64,000 nucleotides of DNA from the NCBI RefSeq assembly GCF_050948175.1, contig NW_027490116.1, positions 310,001 through 374,000 of the forward strand, in the 5' to 3' direction. The position numbers and the translations under genes are program-made. The notes beneath the pieces were generated by a model. It saw only the letters and a program-made list of their open reading frames with translations. It ran no database searches and had not been told where the DNA came from. Shown one piece after another: positions 52,301 through 64,000 of this stretch; the stretch's first letter is position 1; each line of letters starts with the position of its first letter. This stretch comes from Xylocopa sonorina (lineage: Eukaryota > Arthropoda > Insecta > Hymenoptera > Apidae).

Positions 52301-53770
52301 ACCATGAAACATAGAAAAGAGATGCGATATCGCGTTTTAAGAATCATAAGAACTCTATTGCTACGATACGTAGACATCTGCAAACGCCATTTCCTTGCAA
52401 AGAAGTGTCGCATTTACATTCATTTGAATCGTAGACGAGGAATACAAAACACTTCGCAAATCATATTATATCTTACCATGAAACATAGAAATGAGATGCG
52501 ATATCGCGTTTTAAGAAGCACTAGAAAGCTACTGCTACGATACGTAGACATCTGCAAACGCCATTTCCTAGCGAGGAAGTATCGCATTCACATTCATTTG
52601 AAGAGTAGACTAGGAATACATAACACTTCGCAAATCATGTTATATCTTACCATGAAACATAGAAATGAGATGCGATATCGCGTTTTAAGAATCATATGAA
52701 CTCTATTGCTACGATACGTAGACATCTGCCGTCGCTATTTCCTTGCAAGGAAGTGTCGCATTTACTTTCATTTGAATCGTAGACGAGGAATGCATAACAC
52801 TTCGCAATGAATATTACATCTTACCATGAAGCATAGAAATGAGGTGCGATATCGCGCTTTAAGAAGCATTAGAATTCTATTGCTGCGATACGTAGACATC
52901 TGCAAACGCTATTTCCTTGCAAGGAAGTGTCGCATTTACATTCATTTGATGTGTAGACGAGGAATACATAACACTTCGCAATTCATATTATATCTTACCA
53001 TGAAACATAGAAAAGAGATGCGATATCGCGTTTTAAGAATCATAAGAACTCTATTGCTACGATACGTAGACATCTGCAAACGCTATTTCCTTGCAAAGAA
53101 GTGTCGCATTTACATTCATTTGAATCGTAGACGAGGAATACAAAACACTTCGCAAATCATATTATATCTTACCATGAAACATAGAAATGAGATGCGATAT
53201 CGGGTTTTAAGAAGCACTAGAAAGCTACTGCTACGATACGTAGACATCTGCAAACGCTATTTCCTAGCGAGGAAGTATCGCATTCACATTCATTTGAAGA
53301 GTAGACTAGGAATACATAACACTTCGCAAATCATGTTATATCTTACCATGAAACATAGAAATGAGATGCGATATCGCGTTTTAAGAATCATATGAACTCT
53401 ATTGCTACGATACGTAGACATCTGCAATCGCTATTTCCTTGCAAGGAAGTGTCGCATTTACTTTCATTTGAATCGTAGACGAGGAATGCATAACACTTCG
53501 CAATGAATATTACATCTTACCATGAAGCATAGAAATGAGGTGCGATATCGCGCTTTAAGAAGCCTTAGAATTCTATTGCTGCGATACGTAGACATCTGCA
53601 AACGCTATTTCCTTGCAAGGAAGTGTCGCATTTACATTCATTTGAATCGTAGACGAGGAATGCATAACACTTCGCACTGAATATTATATCTTACCATGAA
53701 ACATAGAAATGAGATGTGATATCGCGTTTTAAGAATCATAAGAACTGTATTGCTACGATACGTAGACATC
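49399..53770. repeat. 2,785-bp HOR (16 monomers plus 1 bp), about 1.6 copies
   Basis: The AGAAAAGAG, GGAATACAAAAC, CTAGAAAGC, AAGAGTAGACTAGG, ATATGAACTC and ATGAAGCATAG run occurs from about 49,500 and again from about 52,280, offset 2,785. The odd base comes from the +1 insertion at about 51,445. The second copy ends near 53,776, where it jumps into a CCTAGCAAGG monomer. A private CTGCCGTCGC occurs near 52,727 where other copies read CTGCAATCGC. Confidence 0.85.
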
Positions 53771-53779
53771 TGCAAACGC

Positions 53780-56700
53780 TATTTCCTAGCAAGGAAGTGT
53801 CGCATTTACATTCATTTGAAGTGTAGACGAGGAATACATAACACTTCGCAAGTCATATTATATCTTACCATTAAACATAGAAATGAGATGCGATATCGCG
53901 TTTTAAGAAGCATTAGAAATCTATTGATACGATACCTAGACATCTGCAGACGCTATTTCCTAGCGAGGAAGTATCGCATTCACATTCATTTGAAGTGTAG
54001 ACGAGGAATACATGACACTTCGCAAATCATGTTATACCTTACCATGAAACATAGAAATGAGATGCGATATCGCGTTTTAAGAATCATATGAGCCCTATTG
54101 CTACGATACGTAGACATCTGCAAACGCTATTTCCTTGCAAGGAAGTGTCGCATTTACATTAAATTGAAGTGTGGACGAGGAATACATAACACTTCGCAAG
54201 TCATATTATATCTTACCATGAAACATAGATATGAGATGCAATATCTCGTTTTAAGAAGCATTAGAACTCTATTGCTACGATACCTAGACATCTGCAGACG
54301 TTATTTCCTAGCAAGGAAGTGTCGCATTTACATTCATTTGAAGTGTAGACGAGGAATACATAACACTTCGCAAATCATTTTATATCTTACCATGAAACAT
54401 AGAAATGGGATGCGATCTCGCGTTTTAAGAAGCATTAGAAATCTATTGCTACGATACGTAGGCATCTGCAAACGCTATTTCCTTGCAAGGAAGTGTCGCA
54501 TTTACATTCATTTGAATCGTAGACGAGGAATGCATAACACTTCGCAATGAATATTATATCTTATCATGAAACATAGGTATGAGATGCAATATCTCGTTTT
54601 AAGAAGCATTTGAACTCTATTGCTTCGATACGTAGACATCTGCAAACGCTATTTCCTTGCAAGGAAGTGTCGCATTTACATTCATTTGATGTGTAGACGA
54701 GGAATACATAACACTTCGCAAATCATATTATATCTTACCATGAAACATAGAAATGAGATGCGATATCGCGTTTTAAGAAGCATTAGAACTCTATTGCTAC
54801 GATACGTAGATATCTGCAAACGCTATTTCCTTGCAAGGAAGTGCCGCATTTACATTCATTTGAAGTGTAGACGAGGAATACATGACACTTCGCAAATCAT
54901 ATTATATCTTACCATGAAACATAGAAATGAGATGCGATATCGCGTTTTAAGAAGCATTAGAACACTATTGCTACGATAGGTGGATATTTGCAAACGCTAT
55001 TTCCTTGCAAGGAAGTGTCGCATTTACATTCATTTGAAGTGTAGACGAGGAATACATAACACTTCGCAAGTCATTTTATATCTCACCATGAAACAAAGAA
55101 ATGAGATGCGATATCGCGTTTTAAGAAGCATTAGAACTCTATTGCTACGATACCTTGACATCTGCAGAAGCTATTTCCTAGCAAGGAAGTGTCGCATTTA
55201 CATTCATTTGAAGTGTAGACGAGGAATACATAACACTTCGCAAGTCATATTATATCTTACCATGAAACATAGAAATGAGATGCGATATCGCGTTTTAAGA
55301 ATCATAAGAACTCTATTGCTACGATACGTAGACATCTGCAAACGCTATTTCCTTGCAAGGAAGTGTCGCATTTACATTCAGTTGCTGTGTAGACGAGGAA
55401 TACATAACACCTCGCAAATCATATTATATCTTACCTTGAAACATAGAAATGAGATGCGATATCGCGTTTTAAAAAACATTAGAACTCTATTGCTACGATA
55501 CGTAGACATCTGCAAACGCTATTTCCTTGCAAGGAAGTGTCACATTTACATTCATTTGACGTGCAGACGAGGAATACAAAACACTTCGCAAATCATATTA
55601 TATCTTACCATGAAACATAGAAATGAGATGCGATATCGCGTTTTAAGAATCATTAGAACTCTATTGCTACGATATGTAGACATCTGCAAACGCTATTTCC
55701 TTGCAAAGAAGTGTCGCATTTACATTCATTTGAATCGTAGACGAGGAATGCATAACACTTCGCAATGAATATTATATCTTATCATGAAACATAGATATGA
55801 GATGCAATATCTCGTTTTAAGAAGCATTAGAACTCTACTGCTACGATACCTAGACATCTGCAGACGTTATTTCCTAGCATGGAAGTGTCGCATTTACATT
55901 CATTTGAAGTGTAGACGAGGAATACATAACACTTCGCAAATCATATTATATCTTACCATGAAACATAGAAATGGAATGCGATCTCTCGTTTTAAGAAGCA
56001 TTAGAAATCTATTACTACGATACCTAGACATCTGCAAACGCTATTTCCTAGCGAGAAAGTGTCACATTGACATTCATTTGAAGTGTAGACGAGGAATACA
56101 TAACACTTCGCAAGTCATATTATATCTTACCATGAAACATAGAAATGAGATGCGATATCGCGTTTTAAGAAGCATTAGAAATCTATTGATACGATACCTA
56201 GACATCTGCAGACGCTATTTCCTAGCGAGGAAGTATCGCATTCACATTCATTTGAAGTGTAGACGAGGAATACATGACACTTCGCAAATCATGTTATACC
56301 TTACCATGAAACATAGAAATGAGATGCGATATCGCGTATTAAGAATCATATGAGCCCTATTGCTACGATACGTAGACATCTGCAAACGCTATTTCCTTGC
56401 AAGGAAGTGTCGCATTTACATTAAATTGAAGTGTGGACGAGGAATACATAACACTTCGCAAGTCATATTATATCTTACCATGAAACATAGATATGAGATG
56501 CAATATCTCGTTTTAAGAAGCATTAGAACTCTATTGCTACGATACCTAGACATCTGCAGACGTTATTTCCTAGCAAGGAAGTGTCGCATTTACATTCATT
56601 TGAAGTGTAGACGAGGAATACATAACACTTCGCAAATCATTTTATATCTTACCATGAAACATAGAAATGGGATGCGATCTCGCGTTTTAAGAAGCATTAG

Positions 56701-59000
56701 AAATCTATTGCTACGATACGTAGGCATCTGCAAACGCTATTTCCTTGCAAGGAAGTGTCGCATTTACATTCATTTGAATCGTAGACGAGGAATGCATAAC
56801 ACTTCGCAATGAATATTATATCTTATCATGAAACATAGGTATGAGATGCAATATCTCGTTTTAAGAAGCATTTGAACTCTATTGCTTCGATACGTAGACA
56901 TCTGCAAACGCTATTTCCTTGCAAGGAAGTGTCGCATTTACATTCATTTGATGTGTAGACGAGGAATACATAACACTTCGCAAATCATATTATATCTTAC
57001 CATGAAACATAGAAATGAGATGCGATATCGCGTTTTAAGAAGCATTAGAACTCTATTGCTACGATACGTAGATATCTGCAAACGCTATTTCCTTGCAAGG
57101 AAGTGCCGCATTTACATTCATTTGAAGTGTAGACGAGGAATACATGACACTTCGCAAATCATATTATATCTTACCATGAAACATAGAAATGAGATGCGAT
57201 ATCGCGTTTTAAGAAGCATTAGAACACTATTGCTACGATAGGTGGATATTTGCAAACGCTATTTCCTTGCAAGGAAGTGTCGCATTTACATTCATTTGAA
57301 GTGTAGACGAGGAATACATAACACTTCGCAAGTCATTTTATATCTCACCATGAAACAAAGAAATGAGATGCGATATCGCGTTTTAAGAAGCATTAGAACT
57401 CTATTGCTACGATATGTAGACATCTGCAAACGCTATTTCCTTGCAAAGAAGTGTCGCATTTACATTCATTTGAAGTGTAGACGAGGAATACATGACACTT
57501 CGCAAATCATGTTATACCTTACCATGAAACATAGAAATGAGATGCGATATCGCGTATTAAGAATCATATGAGCCCTATTGCTACGATACGTAGACATCTG
57601 CAAACGCTATTTCCTTGCAAGGAAGTGTCGCATTTACATTAAATTGAAGTGTGGACGAGGAATACATAACACTTCGCAAGTCATATTATATCTTACCATG
57701 AAACATAGATATGAGATGCAATATCTCGTTTTAAGAAGCATTAGAACTCTATTGCTACGATACCTAGACATCTGCAGACGTTATTTCCTAGCAAGGAAGT
57801 GTCGCATTTACATTCATTTGATGTGTAGACGAGGAATACATAACACTTCGCAAATCATTTTATATCTTACCATGAAACATAGAAATGGGATGCGATCTCG
57901 CGTTTTAAGAAGCATTAGAAATCTATTGCTACGATACGTAGGCATCTGCAAACGCTATTTCCTTGCAAGGAAGTGTCGCATTTACATTCATTTGAATCGT
58001 AGACGAGGAATGCATAACACTTCGCAATGAATATTATATCTTATCATGAAACATAGGTATGAGATGCAATATCTCGTTTTAAGAAGCATTTGAACTCTAT
58101 TGCTTCGATACGTAGACATCTGCAAACGCTATTTCCTTGCAAGGAAGTGTCGCATTTACATTCATTTGATGTGTAGACGAGGAATACATAACACTTCGCA
58201 AATCATATTATATCTTACCATGAAACATAGAAATGAGATGCGATATCGCGTTTTAAGAAGCATTAGAACTCTATTGCTACGATACGTAGATATCTGCAAA
58301 CGCTATTTCCTTGCAAGGAAGTGCCGCATTTACATTCATTTGAAGTGTAGACGAGGAATACATGACACTTCGCAAATCATATTATATCTTACCATGAAAC
58401 ATAGAAATGAGATGCGATATCGCGTTTTAAGAAGCATTAGAACACTATTGCTACGATAGGTGGATATTTGCAAACGCTATTTCCTTGCAAGGAAGTGTCG
58501 CATTTACATTCATTTGAAGTGTAGACGAGGAATACATAACACTTCGCAAGTCATTTTATATCTCACCATGAAACAAAGAAATGAGATGCGATATCGCGTT
58601 TTAAGAAGCATTAGAACTCTATTGCTACGATACCTTGACATCTGCAGAAGCTATTTCCTAGCAAGGAAGTGTCGCATTTACATTCATTTGAAGTGTAGAC
58701 GAGGAATACATAACACTTCGCAAGTCATATTATATCTTACCATGAAACATAGAAATGAGATGCGATATCGCGTTTTAAGAATCATAAGAACTCTATTGCT
58801 ACGATACGTAGACATCTGCAAACGCTATTTCCTTGCAAGGAAGTGTCGCATTTACATTCAGTTGCTGTGTAGACGAGGAACACATACACCTCGCAAATCA
58901 TATTATATCTTACCTTGAAACATAGAAATGAGATGCGATATCGCGTTTTAAAAAACATTAGAACTCTATTGCTACGATACGTAGACATCTGCAAACGCTA
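53780..59000. repeat. Interleaved 2,262- and 1,218-bp HORs, three copies of a shared core
   Basis: The core from CATTAAATTGAAGTGTGG through GTGGATATTTG and GAAACAAAG is present from about 54,098, 56,360 and 57,578, spaced 2,262 (13 units) and 1,218 bp (7 units). The 57.5-kb copy shares GCGTATTAAG with the 56.3-kb copy but not the 54.1-kb one, so it derives from the 56.3-kb copy. The 54,980-55,560 part returns at 58,460 (3,480 bp, 20 units). A private 1-bp deletion with a neighbouring T-to-C change lies at 58,880-58,888 (GAACACATACACC). Confidence 0.85.
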
Positions 59001-62000
59001 TTTCCTTGCAAGGAAGTGTCACATTTACATTCATTTGACGTGCAGACGAGGAATACAAAACACTTCGCAAATCATATTATATCTTACCATGAAACATAGA
59101 AATGAGATGCGATATCGCGTTTTAAGAATCATTAGAACTCTATTGCTACGATACGTAGACATCTGCAATCGCTATTTCCTTGCAAGGAAGTGTCGCATTT
59201 ACTTTCATTTGAATCGTAGACGAGGAATACATAACACTTCGCAATTCATATTATATCTTACCATGAAACATAGAAAAGAGATGCGATATCGCGTTTTAAG
59301 AATCATAAGAACTCTATTGCTACGATACGTAGACATCTGCAAACGCTATTTCCTTGCAAAGAAGTGTCGCATTTACATTCATTTGAATCGTAGACGAGGA
59401 ATACAAAACACTTCGCAAATCATATTATATCTTACCATGAAACATAGAAATGAGATGCGATATCGCGTTTTAAGAAGCACTAGAAAGCTACTGCTACGAT
59501 ACGTAGGCATCTGCAAACGCTATTTCCTAGCGAGGAAGTATCGCATTCACATTCATTTGAAGAGTAGACTAGGAATACATAACACTTCGCAGATCATGTT
59601 ATATCTTACCATGAAACATAGAAATGAGATGCGATATCGCGTTTTAAGAATCATATGAACTCTATTGCTACGATACGTAGACATCTGCAATCGCTATTTC
59701 CTTGCAAGGAAGTGCCGCATTTACTTCCATTTGAATCGTAGACGAGGAATGCATAACACTTCGCAAATCATATTATATCTTACCATGAAACATAGAAATG
59801 AGATGCGATATCGCGTTTTAAGAAGCACTAGAAAGCTACTGCTACGATACGTAGACATCTGCAAACGCTATTTCCTAGCGAGGAAGTGTCGCATTCACAT
59901 TCATTTGAAGTGTAGACGAGGAATACATAACACTCCGCAAATCATATTATATCTTACCATGAAACATAGAAATGTGATGCGATATCGCGTTTTAAGAATC
60001 ATAAGAACTCTATTGCTACGATACGTAGACATCTGCAAACGCTATTTCCTTGCAAAAAAGTGTCGCATTTACATTCATTTGAAGTGTAGACGAGGAATAC
60101 ATAACACTTCGCAAATCATATTATATCTTACCATGAAACATAGAAATGAGATGCGATATCGCGTTTTAAGAATCATAAGAACTGTATTGCTACGATACGT
60201 AGACATCTGCAAACTCTATTTCCTTGCAAGGAAGTGTCGCATTTACATTCATTTGAATCGTAGACGAGGAATGCATAACACTTCGCAATGAATATTATAT
60301 CTTATCATGAAACATAGATATGAGATGCAATATCTCGTTTTAAGAAGCATTTGAACTCTATTGCTTCGATACGTATACATCTGCAAACGCTATTTCCTTG
60401 CAAGGAAGTGTCGCATTTACATTCATTTGATGTGTACACGAGGAATACATAACTCTTCTCAAATCATATTATATCTTACCATGAAACATAGTAATGAGAT
60501 GCGATATCGCGTTTTAAGAATCATAAGAACTCTATTGCTACGATACGTAGACATCTGCAAACGCTATTTCCTTGCAAGGAAGTGTCGCATTTACATTCAT
60601 TTGAATCGTGGACGAGGAATACATAACACTTCGCAATGAATATTATATCTTATCATGAAACATAGATATGAGATGCAATATCTCGTTTTAAGAAGCATTT
60701 GAGCTCTATTGCTTCGATACGTAGACATCTGCAAACGCTATTTCCTTGCAAAGGAGTGTCGCATTTACATTCATTTGAAGTGTAGACGAGGAATACATAA
60801 CTCTTCGCAAATCATATTATATCTTACCATGAAACATAGAAATGGGATGCGATATCGCGTTTTAAGAATCATAAGAACTCTATTGCTACGATACGTAGAC
60901 ATCTGCAAACGCTATTTCCTTGCAAAGAAGTGTCGCATTTACATTCATTTGAAGTGTAGACGAGGAATACATAACACTTCGCAAATCATATTATATCTTA
61001 CCATGAAACATAGAAATGAGATGCGATATCGCGTTTTAAGAATCATAAGAACTCTATTGCTACGATACGTAGACATCTGCAAACGCTATTTCCTTGCAAG
61101 GAAGTGTCGCATTGACATTCATTTGAAGTGTAGACGAGGAATACATAACACTTCGCAAATCATATTATATCTTACCATGAAACATAGAAATGAGATGTGA
61201 TATCGCGTTTTAAGAAGCATTAGAACTCTATTGCTACGGTACGTAGACATCTGCAAACGCTATTTCCTTGCAAGGAAGTGTCGGATTTACATTCATTTGA
61301 ATCGTAGACGAGGAATGCATAACACTTCGCAATGAATATTATATCTTATCATGAAACATAGAAAAGAGATGCGATATCGCGTTTTAAGAATCATAAGAAC
61401 TCTATTGCATCGATACGTAGACATCTGCAAACGCTATTTCCTTGCAAAGAAGTGTCGCATTTACATTCATTTGAATCGTAGACGAGGAATGCATAACACT
61501 TCGCAATGAATATTATTTCTTATCATGAAACATAGATATGAGATGCAATATCTCGTTTTAAGAAGCATTTGAACTCTATTGCTTCGATACGTATACATCT
61601 GCAAACGCTATTTCCTTGCAAAGAAGTGTCGCATTTACATTCATTTGAAGTGTACACGAGGAATACATAACTCTTCTCAAATCATATTATATCTTACCAT
61701 GAAACATAGAAATGAGATGCGATATCGCGTTTTAAGAATCATAAGAACTCTATTGCTACGATACGTAGACATCTGCAAACGCTATTTCCTTGCAAGGAAG
61801 TGTCGCATTTACATTCATTTGAATCGTGGACGAGGAATACATAACACTTCGCAATGAATATTATATCTTATCATGAAACATAGATATGAGATGCAATATC
61901 TCGTTTTAAGAAGCATTTGAGCTCTATTGCTTCGATACGTAGACATCTGCGAACGCTATTTCCTTGCAAGAAAGTGTCGCATTTACATTCATTTGATGTG

Positions 62001-64000
62001 TAGACGAGGAATACATAGCACTTCGCAAATCATATTATATCTTACCATGAAACATAGAAATGAGATGCGATATCGCGTTTTAAGAATCATATGAACTCTA
62101 TTGCTACGATACGTAGACATCTGCAATCGCTATTTCCTTGCAAGGAAGTGTCGCATTAACTTTCATTTGAATCGTAGACGAGGAATGCATAACACTTCGC
62201 AATGAATATTACATCTTACCATGAAGCATAGAAATGAGGTGCGATATCGCGCTTTAAGAAGCATTAGAATTCTATTGCTGCGATATGTAGACATCTGCAA
62301 ACGCTATTTCCTTGCAAGGAAGTGTCGCATTTACATTCATTTGAATCGTAGACGAGGAATGCATAACACTTCGCACTGAATATTATATCTTACCATGAAA
62401 CATAGAAATGAGATGCGATATCGCGTTTTAAGAATCATAAGAACTGTATTGCTACGATACGTAGACATCTGCAAACGCTATTTCCTTGCAAGGAAGTGTC
62501 GCATTTACATTCATTTGATGTGTAGACGAGGAATACATAACACTTCGCAAGTCATATTATATCTTACCATGAAACATAGAAATGAGATGCGATATCGCGT
62601 TTTAAGAAGCATTAGAACTCTATTGCTACGATACCTAGACATCTGCAGACGTTATTTCCTAGCAAGGAAGTGTCGCATTTACATTCATTTGAAGTGTAGA
62701 CGAGGAATACATAACACTTCGCAAATCATATTATATCTTACCATGAAACATAGAAATGGGATGCGATCTCTCGTTTTAAGAAGCATTAGAAATCTATTAC
62801 TACGATACCTAGACATCTGCAAACGCTATTTCCTAGCGAGAAAGTGTCGCATTGACATTCATTTGAAGTGTAGACGAGGAATACATAACACTTCGCAAAT
62901 CATATTATATCTTACCATGAAACATAGAAATGAGATGCGATATCGCGTTTTAAGAAGCATTAGAACTCTATTGCTACGGTACGTAGACATCTGCAAACGC
63001 TATTTCCTTGCAAGGAAGTGTCGGATTTACATTCATTTGAATCGTAGACGTGGAATGCATAACACTTCGCAATGAATATTATATCTTATCATGAAACATA
63101 GATATGAGATGCAATATCTCGTTTTAAGAAGCATTTGAACTCTATTGCTTCGATATGTAGACATCTGCAAACGCTATTTCCTTGCAAGAAAGTGTCGCAT
63201 TTACATTCATTTGATGTGTAGACGAGGAATACATAGCACTTCGCAAATCATATTATATCTTACCATGAAACATAGAAATGAGATGCGATATCGCGTTTTA
63301 AGAAGCATTGGTACTCTATTGCTACGATACGTAGACATCTGCAAACGCTATTTCCTTGCAAGGAAGTGTCGCATTTACATTCATTTGATGTGTAGACGAG
63401 GAATACATAACACTTCGCAATTCATATTATATCTTACCATGAAACATAGAAAAGAGATGCGATATCGCGTTTTAAGAAGCATTAGAACTCTATTGCTACG
63501 ATACCTAGACATCTGCAGACGTTAATTCCTAGCAAGGAAGTGTCGCATTTACATTCATTAGAAGTGTAGACGAGGAATACATAACACTTCGCAAATCATA
63601 TTATATCTTACCATGAAACATAGAAATGGGATGCGATCTCTCGTTTTAAGAAGCATTAGAAATCTATTACTACGATACCTAGACATCTGCAAACGCTATT
63701 TCCTAGCGAGAAAGTGTCGCATTGACATTCATTTGAAGTGTAGACGAGGAATACATAACACTTCGCAAATCATATTATATCTTACCATGAAACATAGAAA
63801 TGAGATGCGATTTCGCGTTTTAAGAAGCATTAGAACTCTATTGCTACGGTACGTAGACATCTGCAAACGCTATTTCCTTGCAAGGAAGTGTCGGATTTAC
63901 ATTCATTTGAATCGTAGACGAGGAATGCATAACACTTCGCAATGAATATTATATCTTACCATGAAACATAGAAATGAGATGCGATATCGCGTTTTAAGAA
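59000..64000. repeat. More heterogeneous satellite stretch with 1,218- and 870-bp HORs
   Basis: Monomers here carry more private variants than the central duplicated blocks: AACTCTTCTC, TACGTATACATC, GTGTACACGAGG, CATAGTAATGAG and GTGTCGGATTTAC. A seven-monomer unit repeats at 60,361 and 61,579. A five-monomer unit repeats at about 62,600-63,075 and 63,470-63,945. Chimeric monomers are visible, such as type-B left half with AGAAAAGAG right half near 61,335-61,380, and two type-B monomers in direct succession (61,335 and 61,509). The array continues past the window end. Confidence 0.82.

Larger units (their letters stand above)
1..64000. repeat. 174-bp tandem satellite array filling the window
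   Basis: Every part of the window reads as the same 174-bp unit, head to tail and in one orientation, with no interruption by unique sequence, transposon or gene. The unit length follows from the spacing of the ATG in the conserved CATGAAACATAG block and of the GAGGAATACATAAC block, which recur every 174 bp apart from rare indels. The consensus has about 63 G+C in 174 bp (36%). Monomers differ at a limited set of sites: TTTGAAGTG/ATGTG/AATCG, CATAAC/CATGAC, CAAATC/AAGTC/AATTC/AATGA, TTACC/TTATC, AGCATT/ATCATA, GCTACG/GCAACG/GCTTCG and ACGTAG/ACCTAG/AGGTAG. Such arrays are established components of eukaryotic centromeres and pericentromeres; assigning this one to a centromere is inference. No gene is supported anywhere in the window. 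Confidence 0.98.

Noticed and set aside
64..63945. Dozens of + strand ORFs of 60-345 codons encoding a basic 58-residue repeat
   Set aside because: They are one frame of the satellite. Starts are arbitrary in-repeat TTG/ATG codons. Stops recur at set positions (TGA in AATGAATATT, TTTGAACTC and ATATGAAC; TAG in GATAGG and TTTAGATTC). A 2-bp deletion and a +1 insertion are inherited. Variant sites favour codon positions 1 and 2. No plausible gene boundaries exist.
1..64000. CRISPR array
   Set aside because: There are no unique spacers between short repeats. The entire 174-bp unit is repeated and there are no cas genes.
1..64000. CENP-B box in the monomer
   Set aside because: The only TTCG (in CACTTCGCAAATC) lacks the required downstream A and CGGG positions of the mammalian box, so I do not call one.
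1..64000. Human-type alpha satellite
   Set aside because: The period is 174 rather than 171 bp, and I recognise no alpha-satellite sequence blocks. The resemblance is only in length and HOR organisation.
1..64000. Transposon, LTR or insertion sequence within the array
   Set aside because: Monomer phase is continuous apart from the listed 1-2 bp indels. No target-site duplication, terminal repeat or non-satellite insert is visible.

Overview
The whole 64-kb window is one uninterrupted, head-to-tail satellite DNA array. It has no recognisable gene, RNA gene, mobile element or unique sequence. The basic unit is a 174-bp monomer (about 36% GC) present in about 368 copies, all in the same orientation. 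Long arrays of this kind belong to eukaryotic chromosomes and are typical of centromeric or pericentromeric heterochromatin. Nothing here lets me name the species. CpG is not depleted in the consensus monomer (9 CpG against about 5.7 expected from base composition), which fits a genome or locus with little CpG methylation decay, as in many invertebrates. That is inference only.

The monomers fall into a few recurrent variants, and these are arranged into nested higher-order repeats (HORs) whose periods are all multiples of 174 bp, apart from small inherited indels. Layout: 1-4.58 kb, a 1,564-bp nonamer; 4.57-5.27 kb, a 348-bp dimer; 5.9-7.2 kb, an 868-bp pentamer; 7.04-18.38 kb, a long mosaic including 11/12/13-mer blocks and a 696-bp tetramer; 18.4-20.1 kb, 348-bp dimers; 20.2-21.65 kb, a 696-bp tetramer; 21.7-28.6 kb, a diverged second copy of roughly 0.75-7.2 kb, including a 1,912-bp 11-mer; 28.6-42.03 kb, a near-identical second copy of 7.04-18.38 kb with one extra 2,088-bp 12-mer; 39.8-48.16 kb, two tandem copies of a 4,176-bp 24-mer; 49.4-53.77 kb, a 2,785-bp unit; 53.8-59 kb, interleaved 2,262- and 1,218-bp units; 59-64 kb, a more heterogeneous stretch with short 1,218- and 870-bp HORs. 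At the largest scale, about 21 kb is repeated at an offset of about 20.9, then 21.57, then 23.66 kb.

Because 174 is divisible by 3, one + frame stays open across many monomers and gives apparent ORFs of up to 345 codons. I do not regard them as genes. Stops recur at fixed sites, frameshift variants are inherited, and variant sites fall mostly at codon positions 1 and 2.

Points most worth checking: (1) a sharply bounded 4.4-kb stretch (about 21.77-26.15 kb) with 21 single-base indels, mostly in homopolymers, which looks like unpolished sequence; (2) two perfect dyad symmetries per typical monomer, with a variant class that loses one and gains a different one; (3) monomer-scale crossover junctions that map, where resolvable, to 12-22 bp tracts touching one of those dyads; (4) the nested duplication history. 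A centromeric role is plausible but unproven from sequence alone.
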